Of a DNA stretch of 64,000 nt, positions 47,099 to 59,273 are shown in pieces. Every line of letters begins with the position of its first letter. The stretch's first letter is position 1. Position numbers and translations under genes: made by a program. The notes beneath the pieces were generated by a model that saw only the letters and a list, made by a program, of their open reading frames with translations, was not told the origin of the DNA and made no database searches. The DNA comes from Methanobacterium formicicum DSM 3637 (GTDB lineage Archaea > Methanobacteriota > Methanobacteria > Methanobacteriales > Methanobacteriaceae): contig NZ_AMPO01000001.1 of the NCBI RefSeq assembly GCF_000302455.1, positions 506,092 to 570,091 of the forward strand. The letters are read 5' to 3'.

Positions 47099-47389
47099 AT
47101 GGACCAGTTTGAATTAGCCCTGGAAAAAATGTCTCAAATGCCAGAAGAGCAGTTTAACCAATTAATTGACATGGAAAAGAAAAAGATTTGCATATGCCAA
47201 ACCTGTCCAACATATAACCAGTGTATGACTGAAAATAATGAAGCATTATTTTGTATTTTAGGTAAAAGTAACTGTGAAGTTGATCAGGTAGAATGTATTT
47301 GTTCCCAGTGTCCTGCCCACAGTAATTTTGAAATGAAACATGAATTGTACTGCACTGAAGGTTCTGAAAAAGAACAACGTTTGAAATGA
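47099..47389 (+). CDS. Cysteine-rich small protein, DUF2769-like
   Basis: This 96-residue protein has a helical N-terminus (MDQFELALEKMSQMPEEQFN) and two cysteine-rich segments, CICQTCPTYNQC and CICSQCPAHSNF, with further Cys between them. This pattern matches the DUF2769 family of methanogens and may bind a metal or iron-sulfur cluster. AGGAGGG five bases ahead places the start at 47099; the frame open from 47069 is not used. Function unknown. Confidence 0.7.
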   Translation: MDQFELALEKMSQMPEEQFNQLIDMEKKKICICQTCPTYNQCMTENNEALFCILGKSNCEVDQVECICSQCPAHSNFEMKHELYCTEGSEKEQRLK

Positions 47390-47592
47390 TTATAAATAAT
47401 TATTTTTTTATTTAATGGTTTTTGAGGATAGAAATAGAGTTTTGTTAATAGGATTGAGTGTTTTATAGGATACTTTGGACTGTTTTTAGTTAAAAGATTC
47501 AACTCTTTTTAGATAACAAAATATTTTTTTAGATAACAATATATTTGAAAAAATTCCTGAAAATTAGGAATACATTAAAATAGTGATAATAA

Positions 47593-47707
<115 letters not shown>

Positions 47708-47841
47708 GCTTATATCCTGTTCATTCTCATCTAATTTAAAGTTTTCTATAGGAAGAATGAGCATACTTATTCTATGAATTGCTTATATTTAATAATCACT
47801 TTTATGTTTTCAGTACTTATTGTGTTTTCAGGTGAATAAAA

Positions 47842-48672
47842 ATGGATGAACATGTGATTGAAGCCCTGGGTAAAACCAGAGTTAAAATTAAAGACGGAAA
47901 AGTAGTCGAGGTGGGGGAGCCAAAAATAGAATACTGCCCTATATTTGATAAATACAGGGGTATAAAAAAGCTCACTGCTAAAGATGTAAGGGAAAACATC
48001 GAATTTAGAATAAATGATTTTGGTTTTTGCACCGGTGAGAGAACCCTGAGAATGCAGGATTTCCTCTCTTTCGGGGTTTCAGAAACCCTTAATACTGCAG
48101 TTGAAGCAGGAAAAATCGATGCTGTGGTAACGGTATGTGAAGGATGCGGTACAGTAATATTAACTGAACCTGAACTCATTCAGGGTATTGGGGGTCGAGT
48201 ATCTGGCCTGGTAAGCACAACTCCTATTGGAGATGTTGTCAAGCTTTTAGGTGTCGAAAATATACTGGATCCTGAAACAGCAGAGATTAACCAGATCAAA
48301 GGTGTTAAAAAAGCAATTAAAATGGGATTTAAGAAGATAGCAGTCACTCTGGTTTCTGCAGCAGATGCAAAGAGTATCCGGGAGCTTGAAGAACAGAATC
48401 CAAATATTGAAATATACATTTTCGTGGCCCATGTAACTCAGATTTCTGAAGAAGATGCCGAAAGTTTGTTTAAATATGCTGATGTGATAACTGGCTGTGC
48501 TTCTAAATGTATCCGGGAAATAGGTGAAGATCAAGCTTATTTCAGGGCAGGAGAATCTATACCAATATATGGAGTTACTGAAGATGGTGAGAAATTCCTT
48601 AAAATGAGAATTAAAAAGATCGGAGGATTAAAAGATAAGAAAGATCCAAAGATTCCCAAACCATTACTCTAG
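47842..48672 (+). CDS. Methanogenesis marker protein 8 (DUF2099)
   Basis: This 276-residue protein is the methanogenesis marker 8 family, found in essentially all methanogens and suspected to act in methyl-coenzyme M reductase maturation or cofactor assembly. Characteristic parts are EYCPIFDKYRGI, TVCEGCGTVI and DVITGCASKCIREIG. Several conserved cysteines could bind a metal or cluster. It stands alone downstream of the divergent tRNA gene. Confidence 0.88.
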   Translation: MDEHVIEALGKTRVKIKDGKVVEVGEPKIEYCPIFDKYRGIKKLTAKDVRENIEFRINDFGFCTGERTLRMQDFLSFGVSETLNTAVEAGKIDAVVTVCEGCGTVILTEPELIQGIGGRVSGLVSTTPIGDVVKLLGVENILDPETAEINQIKGVKKAIKMGFKKIAVTLVSAADAKSIRELEEQNPNIEIYIFVAHVTQISEEDAESLFKYADVITGCASKCIREIGEDQAYFRAGESIPIYGVTEDGEKFLKMRIKKIGGLKDKKDPKIPKPLL

Positions 48673-48862
48673 CCCAACTCTAAATTTAGATGGGTACTTT
48701 ATTAACTGGATTTTATGAAAAATAATTAAAGATTACCGAAGGATTTTATAAAAATAATTAATATGGAAAAACTGGTAGTGAAGAGTAAGAATTTATTAAC
48801 AATGTTAAAAAATTAACAATGTTAAAATTATTTAAAAAAGGATATTTAAAAAAGGATTTTAG

Positions 48863-49243
48863 TTATTCCCCAGAATCAGCTAGTGCACGGATAAGTGAGC
48901 TCTGGGTTATGAGTCCCACCAGGTTACCATCTTCAACTACTGGAATTCTCTGGAAACCTTTATCTGCCATGATCCGGGTAATAATCATGACTGGAGTGTC
49001 TCTATTTACTACCTCGAGGTCTTTACTCATTAAATCGCCTACTTTAAGGCCCAAAGACTCCCCACCAGCCAGTAAAACATCTCGATGGGTTATTATTCCC
49101 ACCAGCTGTTTTTCATTAACCACTGGCAGTCCTCCCACATTGCAGCGCATCATCTTCAGTTTGGCTGCTGCTACCAGGTCATTGGGTGAGGTAACATGCA
49201 CTTCCTTGATCATGATATCTTTAGCATGCAATTTTTTTATCAT
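48863..49243 (-). CDS. CBS-domain pair protein
   Basis: This 126-residue protein consists of two CBS motifs (AKDIMIKEVHVTSPNDLVAA ... HRDVLLA and VGDLMSKDLEVVNRDTPVMI ... ITQSSLIRAL). Such pairs bind adenosine nucleotides or S-adenosylmethionine and regulate partners. It diverges from thiC with only ~50 bp between start codons, so the promoters overlap; a shared regulation is possible but unproved. Confidence 0.85.
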   Translation of the reverse strand: MIKKLHAKDIMIKEVHVTSPNDLVAAAKLKMMRCNVGGLPVVNEKQLVGIITHRDVLLAGGESLGLKVGDLMSKDLEVVNRDTPVMIITRIMADKGFQRIPVVEDGNLVGLITQSSLIRALADSGE

Positions 49244-49293
49244 AATATTTAATTTTCAACTACTTCCTAATATATGAAACGAGGGTGAGAAAA

Positions 49294-50568
49294 GTGACTC
49301 AGTTGTACCACGCTGGCAAGGGCCAGATCACAGACGAAATACGAAAAGTAGCAGAATATGAAGGCATAGATGTTCAAAAACTCACAAAAAGAGTTGCTAA
49401 AGGTCATGTGGTGATTCCAAGTAATAAAAACCGGAACACCAAACCCTGTGGGGTAGGCAGGGGACTCAGTACCAAGATCAACGCCAATTTGGGATCCTCC
49501 CCTGAACTTGAAAATGTGCAATTAGAAGTAAAAAAGGCTAAAATAGCAGTTGAATACGGGGCCGATGCAGTGATGGATCTTTCCACTGGACCCAAATTCC
49601 GTGAAGTGCGTAAAGCAGTAATGGAAGCTACAAATATTCCAATCGGAACTGTCCCCATATACCAGGCCGGGATAACTGCATCTCAGATGAAGGATGCTGT
49701 GGTTAACATGGATGCCGATGACATGTTCCGGGCTATTGAAGAACAGGCACTGGAAGGAGTGGACTTCATGACGGTGCACAGTGGCATCACCCTGGACACC
49801 GTGGAAAAAGTCAAAAGATCCGAGAGGATCATGGGAGTAGTAAGCAGGGGAGGGGCCTTTTTAACCGCCTGGATACTTCATAACCAGGAAGAAAACCCAT
49901 TGTATAAAAATTATGATTACCTGCTGGAAATCGCCCGTGAACACGACGTGACTCTCTCGCTGGGTGATGGTCTCAGGCCAGGTTGTCTGGCTGATGCCTC
50001 GGACATACCACAAATTGGTGAGCTCCTGATCCTGGGAGATCTGGTTAAACGTGCCCGAGAGGCAGATGTGCAGGTCATGGTAGAAGGACCCGGACACGTA
50101 CCCTTAAACCAGGTGGAAGCCAACATGCAAATTCAGAAAACAGTCTGTAAAGGTGCTCCATTCTATGTTTTAGGGCCAATAGTAACTGATCTTGCACCAG
50201 GATACGATCACATAACTTCTGCCATTGGAGGGGCCCTGGCAGCCCGTGCAGGTGCTGATTTCCTGTGTTACGTTACTCCTGCTGAACATCTTTCCATACC
50301 TGGATTGCAGGATGTCAAAGAGGGTGTTGTTGCGTCAAAAATAGCTGCACAGGCTGCAGATGTTGCAAATGGGCTTGAAAGTGCCTGGGCCAAAGAAATG
50401 GAAATGGCAAGTGCCCGGAAAAATTTTGACTGGGAAAAACAGTACCAACTTTCCTTTGATGCTGAAAAGGCTAGAAAATGCCGTGAAAGGAAACCCACTC
50501 CGGAAAGTGACATGTGCACCATGTGCGGAGAATTTTGTGCCCTGAGAATGGTACGAGACAATATATAA
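49294..50568 (+). CDS. thiC: Phosphomethylpyrimidine synthase ThiC
   Basis: ThiC (about 424 aa) is the radical-SAM enzyme that converts aminoimidazole ribotide to the thiamine pyrimidine. The C-terminal cluster motif CTMCGEFCALRM (Cys-x2-Cys-x4-Cys) is intact. Core motifs include GADAVMDLSTGP, EGPGHVPLNQVE, YDHITSAIGGA and FLCYVTPAEHL. GTG at 49294 is preferred over GTG at 49285 because GAGGGTGA is the ribosome site. I see no TPP riboswitch in the ~50-bp upstream gap. Confidence 0.94.
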   Translation: MTQLYHAGKGQITDEIRKVAEYEGIDVQKLTKRVAKGHVVIPSNKNRNTKPCGVGRGLSTKINANLGSSPELENVQLEVKKAKIAVEYGADAVMDLSTGPKFREVRKAVMEATNIPIGTVPIYQAGITASQMKDAVVNMDADDMFRAIEEQALEGVDFMTVHSGITLDTVEKVKRSERIMGVVSRGGAFLTAWILHNQEENPLYKNYDYLLEIAREHDVTLSLGDGLRPGCLADASDIPQIGELLILGDLVKRAREADVQVMVEGPGHVPLNQVEANMQIQKTVCKGAPFYVLGPIVTDLAPGYDHITSAIGGALAARAGADFLCYVTPAEHLSIPGLQDVKEGVVASKIAAQAADVANGLESAWAKEMEMASARKNFDWEKQYQLSFDAEKARKCRERKPTPESDMCTMCGEFCALRMVRDNI

Positions 50569-50884
50569 CCTCTAATAATTTACATAAGGATAAATCAATC
50601 CCGAACTAGGGGACAGATAGTCAAAAACAGGAATAATCGGTTAAGAATAACTTGGTATAATATCACTTATTTTTTTATTACCAGTTTATTAATACAAGAT
50701 GTAACATAATAAAAGATGGAATTATGATAAATAATGGTCAATTGATCCCGATGATGAGGGTAAACCCATCTGGAAATGAGATTATAGCTTGAAATGAGGT
50801 ATATCTGGAAATAATGGTATATTCCCATTTGACATGATGGAATTCTCATCTAGAACTGTAATATTCTAAAAAGGAGGAAATCAA
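50569..50884. other. Gene-free stretch after thiC
   Basis: This stretch has no credible gene. A loosely repeated tctggaaat(g/a)a element occurs near 50770 and 50808. The last bases hold the AAGGAGG ribosome site of the glutaredoxin gene. Confidence 0.45.
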
Positions 50885-51163
50885 ATGCCAATGCAACATG
50901 TTGATGGTGAAAACAAAGGTAAAACAGTCCTTTTTGCTTTAAGTACCTGTGGATGGTGTAAAAAAACTCGAATGCTCCTGGAGGATCTGGGAGTGGAATA
51001 TGATTATATCTACGTGGATCTTCTGGAAGGAGAAGAAAGACAGGAAATAATCCAGCAGGTGGAAAAGTGGAACTCTCAACTTTCATTTCCTACCCTGGTT
51101 ATAGATGATAAGGAAACCATTGTTGGGTTCAATGAAGATAAAGTGAGGGAGATCTTGGGATGA
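50885..51163 (+). CDS. Glutaredoxin-like protein
   Basis: This 92-residue protein has a thioredoxin fold with the redox motif CGWC (residues 20-23, STCGWCKKTRMLLEDL) and cis-Pro in LSFPTLVID. AAGGAGG precedes the ATG. It overlaps the next gene by four bases (ATGA), so it is cotranscribed and coupled with the ferredoxin-thioredoxin reductase fusion, its likely electron source. Confidence 0.88.
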   Translation: MPMQHVDGENKGKTVLFALSTCGWCKKTRMLLEDLGVEYDYIYVDLLEGEERQEIIQQVEKWNSQLSFPTLVIDDKETIVGFNEDKVREILG

Positions 51164-51669
51164 ACCCTTATAACATCACTGCAGATGATGTAAACAGGTT
51201 TTACGAGAAATCCAAAGAAGAAGCAGAGGCTTTCGGTTATCATTTGAATCCAGATGAAGCATTCACCAAGGAACTTTTGGAAAGCATCCTCATAAATCAG
51301 GATCGTTATGGTTACGGGGCCTGTCCCTGCCGTCTGGCATCAGGAATTAAGGATGAAGACCTGGATATAATCTGTCCCTGTGACTATCGTGATCCAGACC
51401 TTGATGAATTTGGAGCATGCTACTGTGGACTGTACATCTCCAGTGAAGTCCTCCATGGAGAAAAAAAGCTAACTTCCATACCTGAGAGAAGACCAGGGCC
51501 CAGCCAAAGACAATCAGCTAAACAAACCGCACAAAAACAAACATTAAACTCTCTTCCCTTACCAGTGTGGAGATGTAAGGTTTGCGGGTATCTGTGTGCT
51601 CGTGAAGAACCCCCGGAAACATGTCCCATATGTAAAGTAGGAAAAGAAAGGTTTGAAAGGTTTATTTAA
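51160..51669 (+). CDS. Ferredoxin-thioredoxin reductase catalytic domain fused to rubredoxin
   Basis: This 169-residue protein joins two domains. Residues ~1-110 are the FTR catalytic (beta) chain: YGYGACPCRL, then CPCDYRDPD and GACYCGLYIS give the cysteines that bind the [4Fe-4S] cluster and the redox disulfide. After a linker (~111-135), a rubredoxin-type domain WRCKVCGYLCAREEPPETCP ends in CKVG, with Cys pairs for one Fe. No variable (alpha) FTR chain gene is nearby, as is usual outside cyanobacteria and plants. The fusion suggests electron flow from rubredoxin through the cluster to the coupled glutaredoxin-like protein. Confidence 0.87.
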   Translation: MNPYNITADDVNRFYEKSKEEAEAFGYHLNPDEAFTKELLESILINQDRYGYGACPCRLASGIKDEDLDIICPCDYRDPDLDEFGACYCGLYISSEVLHGEKKLTSIPERRPGPSQRQSAKQTAQKQTLNSLPLPVWRCKVCGYLCAREEPPETCPICKVGKERFERFI

Positions 51670-51937
51670 GATAAATGTTAATTAATAAACGTTAAACATT
51701 TATCCATTTTTTATAAACTCTTTTTTTCCATAATTTTTTTGGTATGGTTTTTAATAATCAATTTTACCCCTTATTAACCATCTTTAAATAGTACAGGTTA
51801 AGGGAATATTTATTAATCTCTAATACTCATATGATTAAGCAACTTAAATTAAGGTCATAAGAATCAACAATGAAATCATTGAATAAAATCATAAATTGAT
51901 AGTTAAAATCCCCTTACCAAAAAAAGGTGGAAGTGAA

Positions 51938-52792
51938 ATGGACTACATGTTTGAACTCTACGAGCAAGTTAAAGATGATATGAAGTTTTTTATAGCCTCA
52001 GATGTGAGGGCTAAGATATTAATTAGTTTAATAAGTGGATCTAAGAATTTAGCGGATTTACGTAAGGAGATCCATCTAAGTTCATCCACTATTCTACATG
52101 GAATGAATCAACTGGAACAGAAAAATTTCATTTTCCGAGAATCAGGACACTACTCACTATCACAGACTGGAGAAGTTGTAGCTAACAAATTAATTGATGT
52201 TATGAGGTCTTTCTATTCCCTGAATCTATGTGAAGGTCTTTTCTTAAACCATGATATCAGCTGCATACCTCCAGAACTTTTCAAAGACATAGGTTGCCTG
52301 GAAAAATCAGTTATAGTGAAATCCACCAGTACCAATATCATGAGGCCCCAGGAAGTTTTATCAGAATTCTTATCAAAAAGCAAAAACTTTAAACAACTCA
52401 CCTCTGTTTACAACCCGTCAAGTATCAAAATTTTCCTGGAAACCCTGGAAAAGGATGGTAAAGTTGAACTTATCATGACGGAAGGAATCATTGATAAATT
52501 AGTGGAAAATGTGGGGAAAGAAAAACTGGAAAAATGGATCAATGATGGTAAACTGCAGCTAATGGAAACAGATGAAGATGTGAAGATCTCCCTGACCACC
52601 GGGGACAACTTCATTGCCCTGGGTCTTTTTTCAGCTGACGGGGCTTATGATCTGAATATTTCTTTAATCAGTCATGGTGAAGAAGCTATTTCATGGGGTA
52701 ACCGGTTATTTGACCATTACTTCCAGCAATCTACTCCAGTTAAAGTGGGAGCACTGGAACTGCACGAGAAGATACTGGCCATAGAAAAATAA
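51938..52792 (+). CDS. Winged-helix regulator, methanogen DUF1724 (FilR1-like) type
   Basis: This protein (about 284 aa) has an N-terminal winged helix (SDVRAKILISLISGSKNLAD, SSTILHGMNQLEQKNF) and a C-terminal ~200-residue sensor-like domain of the kind found in many methanogen regulators (methanogenesis regulatory protein, FilR1 middle domain). The frame opens at 51896, but GGTGG before ATG 51938 and the family start favour the latter. It precedes a sensor kinase-like gene by 322 bp. Targets and signal unknown. Confidence 0.8.
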   Translation: MDYMFELYEQVKDDMKFFIASDVRAKILISLISGSKNLADLRKEIHLSSSTILHGMNQLEQKNFIFRESGHYSLSQTGEVVANKLIDVMRSFYSLNLCEGLFLNHDISCIPPELFKDIGCLEKSVIVKSTSTNIMRPQEVLSEFLSKSKNFKQLTSVYNPSSIKIFLETLEKDGKVELIMTEGIIDKLVENVGKEKLEKWINDGKLQLMETDEDVKISLTTGDNFIALGLFSADGAYDLNISLISHGEEAISWGNRLFDHYFQQSTPVKVGALELHEKILAIEK

Positions 52793-53114
52793 TTCAGGGT
52801 ATTATTTTTTACCCCTATTTTTCCTAACTACTTTTTATTCTAATTAGTTATTTTTCAATTACTTTTCACTCTACGAATTTTTCGTATTTTTAATTAATTA
52901 TAAAGATTTTTATCAAGTTTTGACTATTTTCCATTAAATTCCAATGAAATAATCCGTTTATGGGCCTTTTTGCCCTAGATCTTTTTATTTTATAAAATAA
53001 ATTTAGTTTATCAATATGAACAAGAGTCATTGGCAAATAAAAAATAACTATAAATGTGATTGATCTATACCAATAATATCTGAAATCTTAATAAATAATA
53101 CTCTGTGGGATGTT
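52793..53114. other. Gene-free stretch before the sensor protein
   Basis: AT-rich with a TATA-like TTTTATAAAATAAA near 52986-53000. No gene, palindrome or RNA was recognised. Confidence 0.45.
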
Positions 53115-54533
<1,419 letters not shown>

Positions 54534-55022
54534 TAAAATAAAAAATTGTTTTAGTTTAGAGAGTTCATTTAGAGATGAGTCCCTTTAGGTTTTTCTTGGG
54601 TTCTCTAATTTTTGATTCTCTAAAGTTTTTTAACAGAATTTTCTAGATCTCTATATAGATATTTAGATTCTCTAAAACTTTTATTTCTAGATTTCTCCTA
54701 CAGTTATTTAGATTCTTTAAAACCTTTATTTCTAGATATTTCTATAGGTACTCTAAATTTCTATATGGAGTATTCTGGATCCCTTTAAGGATATTCTAAC
54801 TCTTCTCATGAATTTTTTTAATGGAATTTACCTGTTCTGTATTATGAAATTCTTCCAAAAACTCAAGTGTATGACACCTTTAGAATTATCAGGGAATTTA
54901 TTTATTTTAAAATCTCCTGAAAAAAATTGTAAATTTAAATAACATTGGCTTAATAATTTTTATCTGAGTAAAAAGTTTACAAATGTTGAAAACAGTTAAG
55001 TGAGTTTGAGGGTGATATTTCA
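54534..55022. repeat. AT-rich spacer with degenerate ~32-bp repeats
   Basis: Two copies start atttagattct(c/t)taaaac at 54661 and 54706 and share ~32 bp through ttatttctagat with few changes. A weaker third copy lies at ~54618-54645. No reading frame in this 489-bp stretch is credible. Its purpose is unknown; it precedes the DNA ligase gene. Confidence 0.65.
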
Positions 55023-56696
<1,674 letters not shown>

Positions 56697-56979
56697 AATA
56701 TGTGCCAGCTGAATATTATGCAAGATAGGAATTATGCAAAATTAAGAAACTTCAGACCATAAATAGAAGTTTCAATCTTATTTTTTTAATTCTCTTAGTA
56801 AACTGGTTTTATCCTTTGCATGGGTCAATTTATTGTTAAGATTGTCTATTTAATCTATGGTACCCATTAATCTTTGGTCATTTATTTAATTCTGGTCACC
56901 TATTCAATCTCTGTTCACGTACAGTTTATAACCCAATTACTTATTAACAATAACTGCTAATAGTAATACTGTGGTTGTG

Positions 56980-57372
56980 ATGGAGGACAAGAAAATCTTC
57001 AGGCTGGCTTTATTCACTGCTATTTTTGGGTTGGTGGGAATGATGGTCTCTGCCAATTATATAATGCCTCAAACAGTCCAGATTAAAGATATGAATCGGG
57101 GAATGCTTGATAAAGAGGTTTCAGTTGAGGGTCTGGTGACCAGTGTCAGTCAATCCCAGAAGGGAGGAACCTATTTTCTGGATTTGATGGATGGAACTGG
57201 AAAAACAAAGGTGGTTATATTTGAGAGTGTGGCATCTGAAATCCAGAAAACCAATATAACTCCTCAAAACTTTATTAATCGGCGTGTAAAAATTGATGGA
57301 AAAGTCACAGAATATCAGGGTAGTCTGGAAGTGGTGCTCAAGGATGCCAGCTCATTAAAGATAGTAGCATGA
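56980..57372 (+). CDS. Membrane-anchored OB-fold nucleic-acid-binding protein
   Basis: This protein (about 130 aa) has an N-terminal membrane segment (LALFTAIFGLVGMMVSANYI) and one OB-fold domain of the tRNA_anti/RPA type (~38-128; VSVEGLVTSVSQSQKGGTYF, LDLMDGTGKTKVVIF). The outward-facing OB-fold could bind nucleic acids or other ligands. The frame opens at GTG 56971; I chose ATG 56980, but no ribosome site clearly decides. It follows lig by 283 bp. Confidence 0.72.
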   Translation: MEDKKIFRLALFTAIFGLVGMMVSANYIMPQTVQIKDMNRGMLDKEVSVEGLVTSVSQSQKGGTYFLDLMDGTGKTKVVIFESVASEIQKTNITPQNFINRRVKIDGKVTEYQGSLEVVLKDASSLKIVA

Positions 57373-57380
57373 AAAACATG

Positions 57381-57401
57381 CCCTGATTTATTTAATCAGG
57401 G
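57381..57401 (+). terminator. Hairpin between convergent genes
   Basis: CCCTGATT and AATCAGGG form a perfect 8-bp stem with a 5-base loop just after the OB-fold gene. The T-tract behind it is weak. Confidence 0.5.
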
Positions 57402-57466
57402 TAATTTATTGTTGAAAGGAATTATGTTTAATCAGGAATTTATTGTTTGAAATAATATTTTTTAGT

Positions 57467-58474
57467 TTAGTCCTGTTTAGACGACTTCAAACCAATGGTG
57501 TATCCTTTGATCTCATCCAAAATATCCTTGGCATAGTAAGATGCAAATATTATTCCCAATGCACTGACTACCCAGAATGAGGCTAAACGATCCACCATAG
57601 CTATACTTCCACCCACTGCACTGGAAACTCCGAAAATAACGAACAAACCGGTTAATGACAGTTCAATGGAACCAATACCTCCTGGTAGGGCAGATACTAT
57701 TCCGATTATGTTGGCCAGGAGGAAGATGATTATAATGGCCACGAAGTTGATTTCAACATTGAAAGCAACAAAAACAATGTACAAACGCACACATTCCAGA
57801 AGCCAGCTAGCAGCAGTTAACACGAACACTACTGCCAAATTCTTGAAACTGCTGAAGGTTTTGGTGTACTCGATCATGCTGCGCAGCCCCTGGGTGAATT
57901 TATTGTATAAGTTCTCCACCACTTCTTCAGAGATGGGTAAAAATCGCACTATGAAATGAACACGATTATAAATCCAGATACTGGTGTCTTCTCTCCAGTT
58001 TATCAGGTAAATAACAGCTAAAAGTCCAAAAGAAGCTAAACCTCCCATAATTGCTATTATTCTTACCTTTGGAAGTAAACAAGCACATATCAATAATAAA
58101 ATTGCCCCTATTGCTCCATCGAAGAACCTTTCGGTTAAACCTGCTGATAAACCCTCTGAAAGGCTTATTCCATTGATTTTTTTACCAGCAACAGCATTTA
58201 AAACCTCCCCTCCACTGCGCATAGGAGTGAAGTTACCTGCAAAAAGTCCAATGGTCTTGACAATGAAATTTTTCTTGAATTCCCAGGGTTGATTTATGAT
58301 GTAACCCCAACGTAGGGAGCGGATCCAAACCACAAAAAGATGTACTCCGACTGCCAGTAGTATTAACCATGGATTGGCTGTTTTAATAACGTCCCACATT
58401 TGTTGGGGGCCAATCCAGATTATCAGAAGTGCCAGTAACAGGATACTTACCAGGAAAACATAGTACCTTTTCAA
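57467..58474 (-). CDS. Flippase-like membrane protein (UPF0104/LPG synthase TM family)
   Basis: This 335-residue polytopic protein has about seven to eight membrane helices and family motifs VVWIRSLRWGYIIN, GNFTPMRSGGEVLNA and ALPGGIGSIELSLTGLF. Relatives of the lysylphosphatidylglycerol synthase membrane domain are often proposed lipid-linked sugar flippases in archaea. The start is TTG, with GGAGGATC ahead. It lies one base after the stop of the glycosyltransferase gene, forming a two-gene operon that probably acts in surface glycolipid or glycoprotein assembly. Confidence 0.85.
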   Translation of the reverse strand: MKRYYVFLVSILLLALLIIWIGPQQMWDVIKTANPWLILLAVGVHLFVVWIRSLRWGYIINQPWEFKKNFIVKTIGLFAGNFTPMRSGGEVLNAVAGKKINGISLSEGLSAGLTERFFDGAIGAILLLICACLLPKVRIIAIMGGLASFGLLAVIYLINWREDTSIWIYNRVHFIVRFLPISEEVVENLYNKFTQGLRSMIEYTKTFSSFKNLAVVFVLTAASWLLECVRLYIVFVAFNVEINFVAIIIIFLLANIIGIVSALPGGIGSIELSLTGLFVIFGVSSAVGGSIAMVDRLASFWVVSALGIIFASYYAKDILDEIKGYTIGLKSSKQD

Positions 58475-58475
58475 A

Positions 58476-59153
58476 CTAGATCCTCCGCAGTAATTTGCGC
58501 ACTAAAAGGCGCAGGGTGAACATCACATAATGCACAACATGTCTTGTGCGCACATAAGACTTTTCATTACCGTAAATGCACTGTATGGGTCTTTCAGACA
58601 CTACCAGGTTATTTTCTGATGCCCGACAAAGTACTTCTGATTCATAAACATAATCATTGTAGGGTATATCAACAAAAAATGGGGCTGCCTTTTTGGATAT
58701 TACTCTGAAACCGCACTGACTATCGGTGATGTGGTAACCAGTCACAAATCTTATCAGTCGGGTGGTTATTCCATTGGAAAGACGGCGCTGCAGGGGCATG
58801 TGTTGTGGGGGCATGTTCAGGAAACGGGAACCGATTAACAGATCAACACCTTCCATTCCATCCAGGAGGAGGGGTATGCACCGGGGGTCATGCTGACAAT
58901 CACCATCCAGAAGAACCATGAGATCGTAATCATCTGAAATGGCACTTTTAAGTCCAGTTTTAATAGCCGCACCTTTTCCAATGTTTTTATTATGTTTTAA
59001 AACATTTGATTTTGCAGTTATTGCAAGTGCGGATGTCTCATCAGTGGATCCATCATCTACAACTAGAACATCCGAATATTTTTTAACACCATTAACCACA
59101 TGGGCAATGGTGTTTTCTTCGTTGTAAGCAGGAATAATAGTTATGATTCTCAT
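58476..59153 (-). CDS. Family 2 glycosyltransferase (dolichyl-phosphate sugar synthase-like)
   Basis: This 225-residue soluble or peripheral enzyme is a GT-A glycosyltransferase: IPAYNEENTI at 6-15, VVDDGSTDETSA, the metal-binding DGDCQHDP and SQCGFRVISKKA. It resembles DPM1/AglD-type enzymes that load a sugar onto a polyprenyl phosphate. The flippase-like gene directly downstream would handle the product (inference). The C-terminus is basic (RLLVRKLLRRI). Confidence 0.87.
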   Translation of the reverse strand: MRIITIIPAYNEENTIAHVVNGVKKYSDVLVVDDGSTDETSALAITAKSNVLKHNKNIGKGAAIKTGLKSAISDDYDLMVLLDGDCQHDPRCIPLLLDGMEGVDLLIGSRFLNMPPQHMPLQRRLSNGITTRLIRFVTGYHITDSQCGFRVISKKAAPFFVDIPYNDYVYESEVLCRASENNLVVSERPIQCIYGNEKSYVRTRHVVHYVMFTLRLLVRKLLRRI

Positions 59154-59273
59154 TTAAATATCCTGTAATCATTAATGGTAATTAACAAGTCTTAATTGAA
59201 ATTAACAAAGTTAGCAATAATATTATATTATAAATTTAAATATTTTCATTCAATATAAAGTCATGGTGTCCCA

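Noticed and set aside
49244..49293. TPP riboswitch before thiC
   Set aside because: The gap is too short and lacks the conserved THI-box sequence.
54534..55022. Replication origin
   Set aside because: AT-rich with repeats, but there is no Cdc6/Orc1 gene nearby and no clear origin recognition box.
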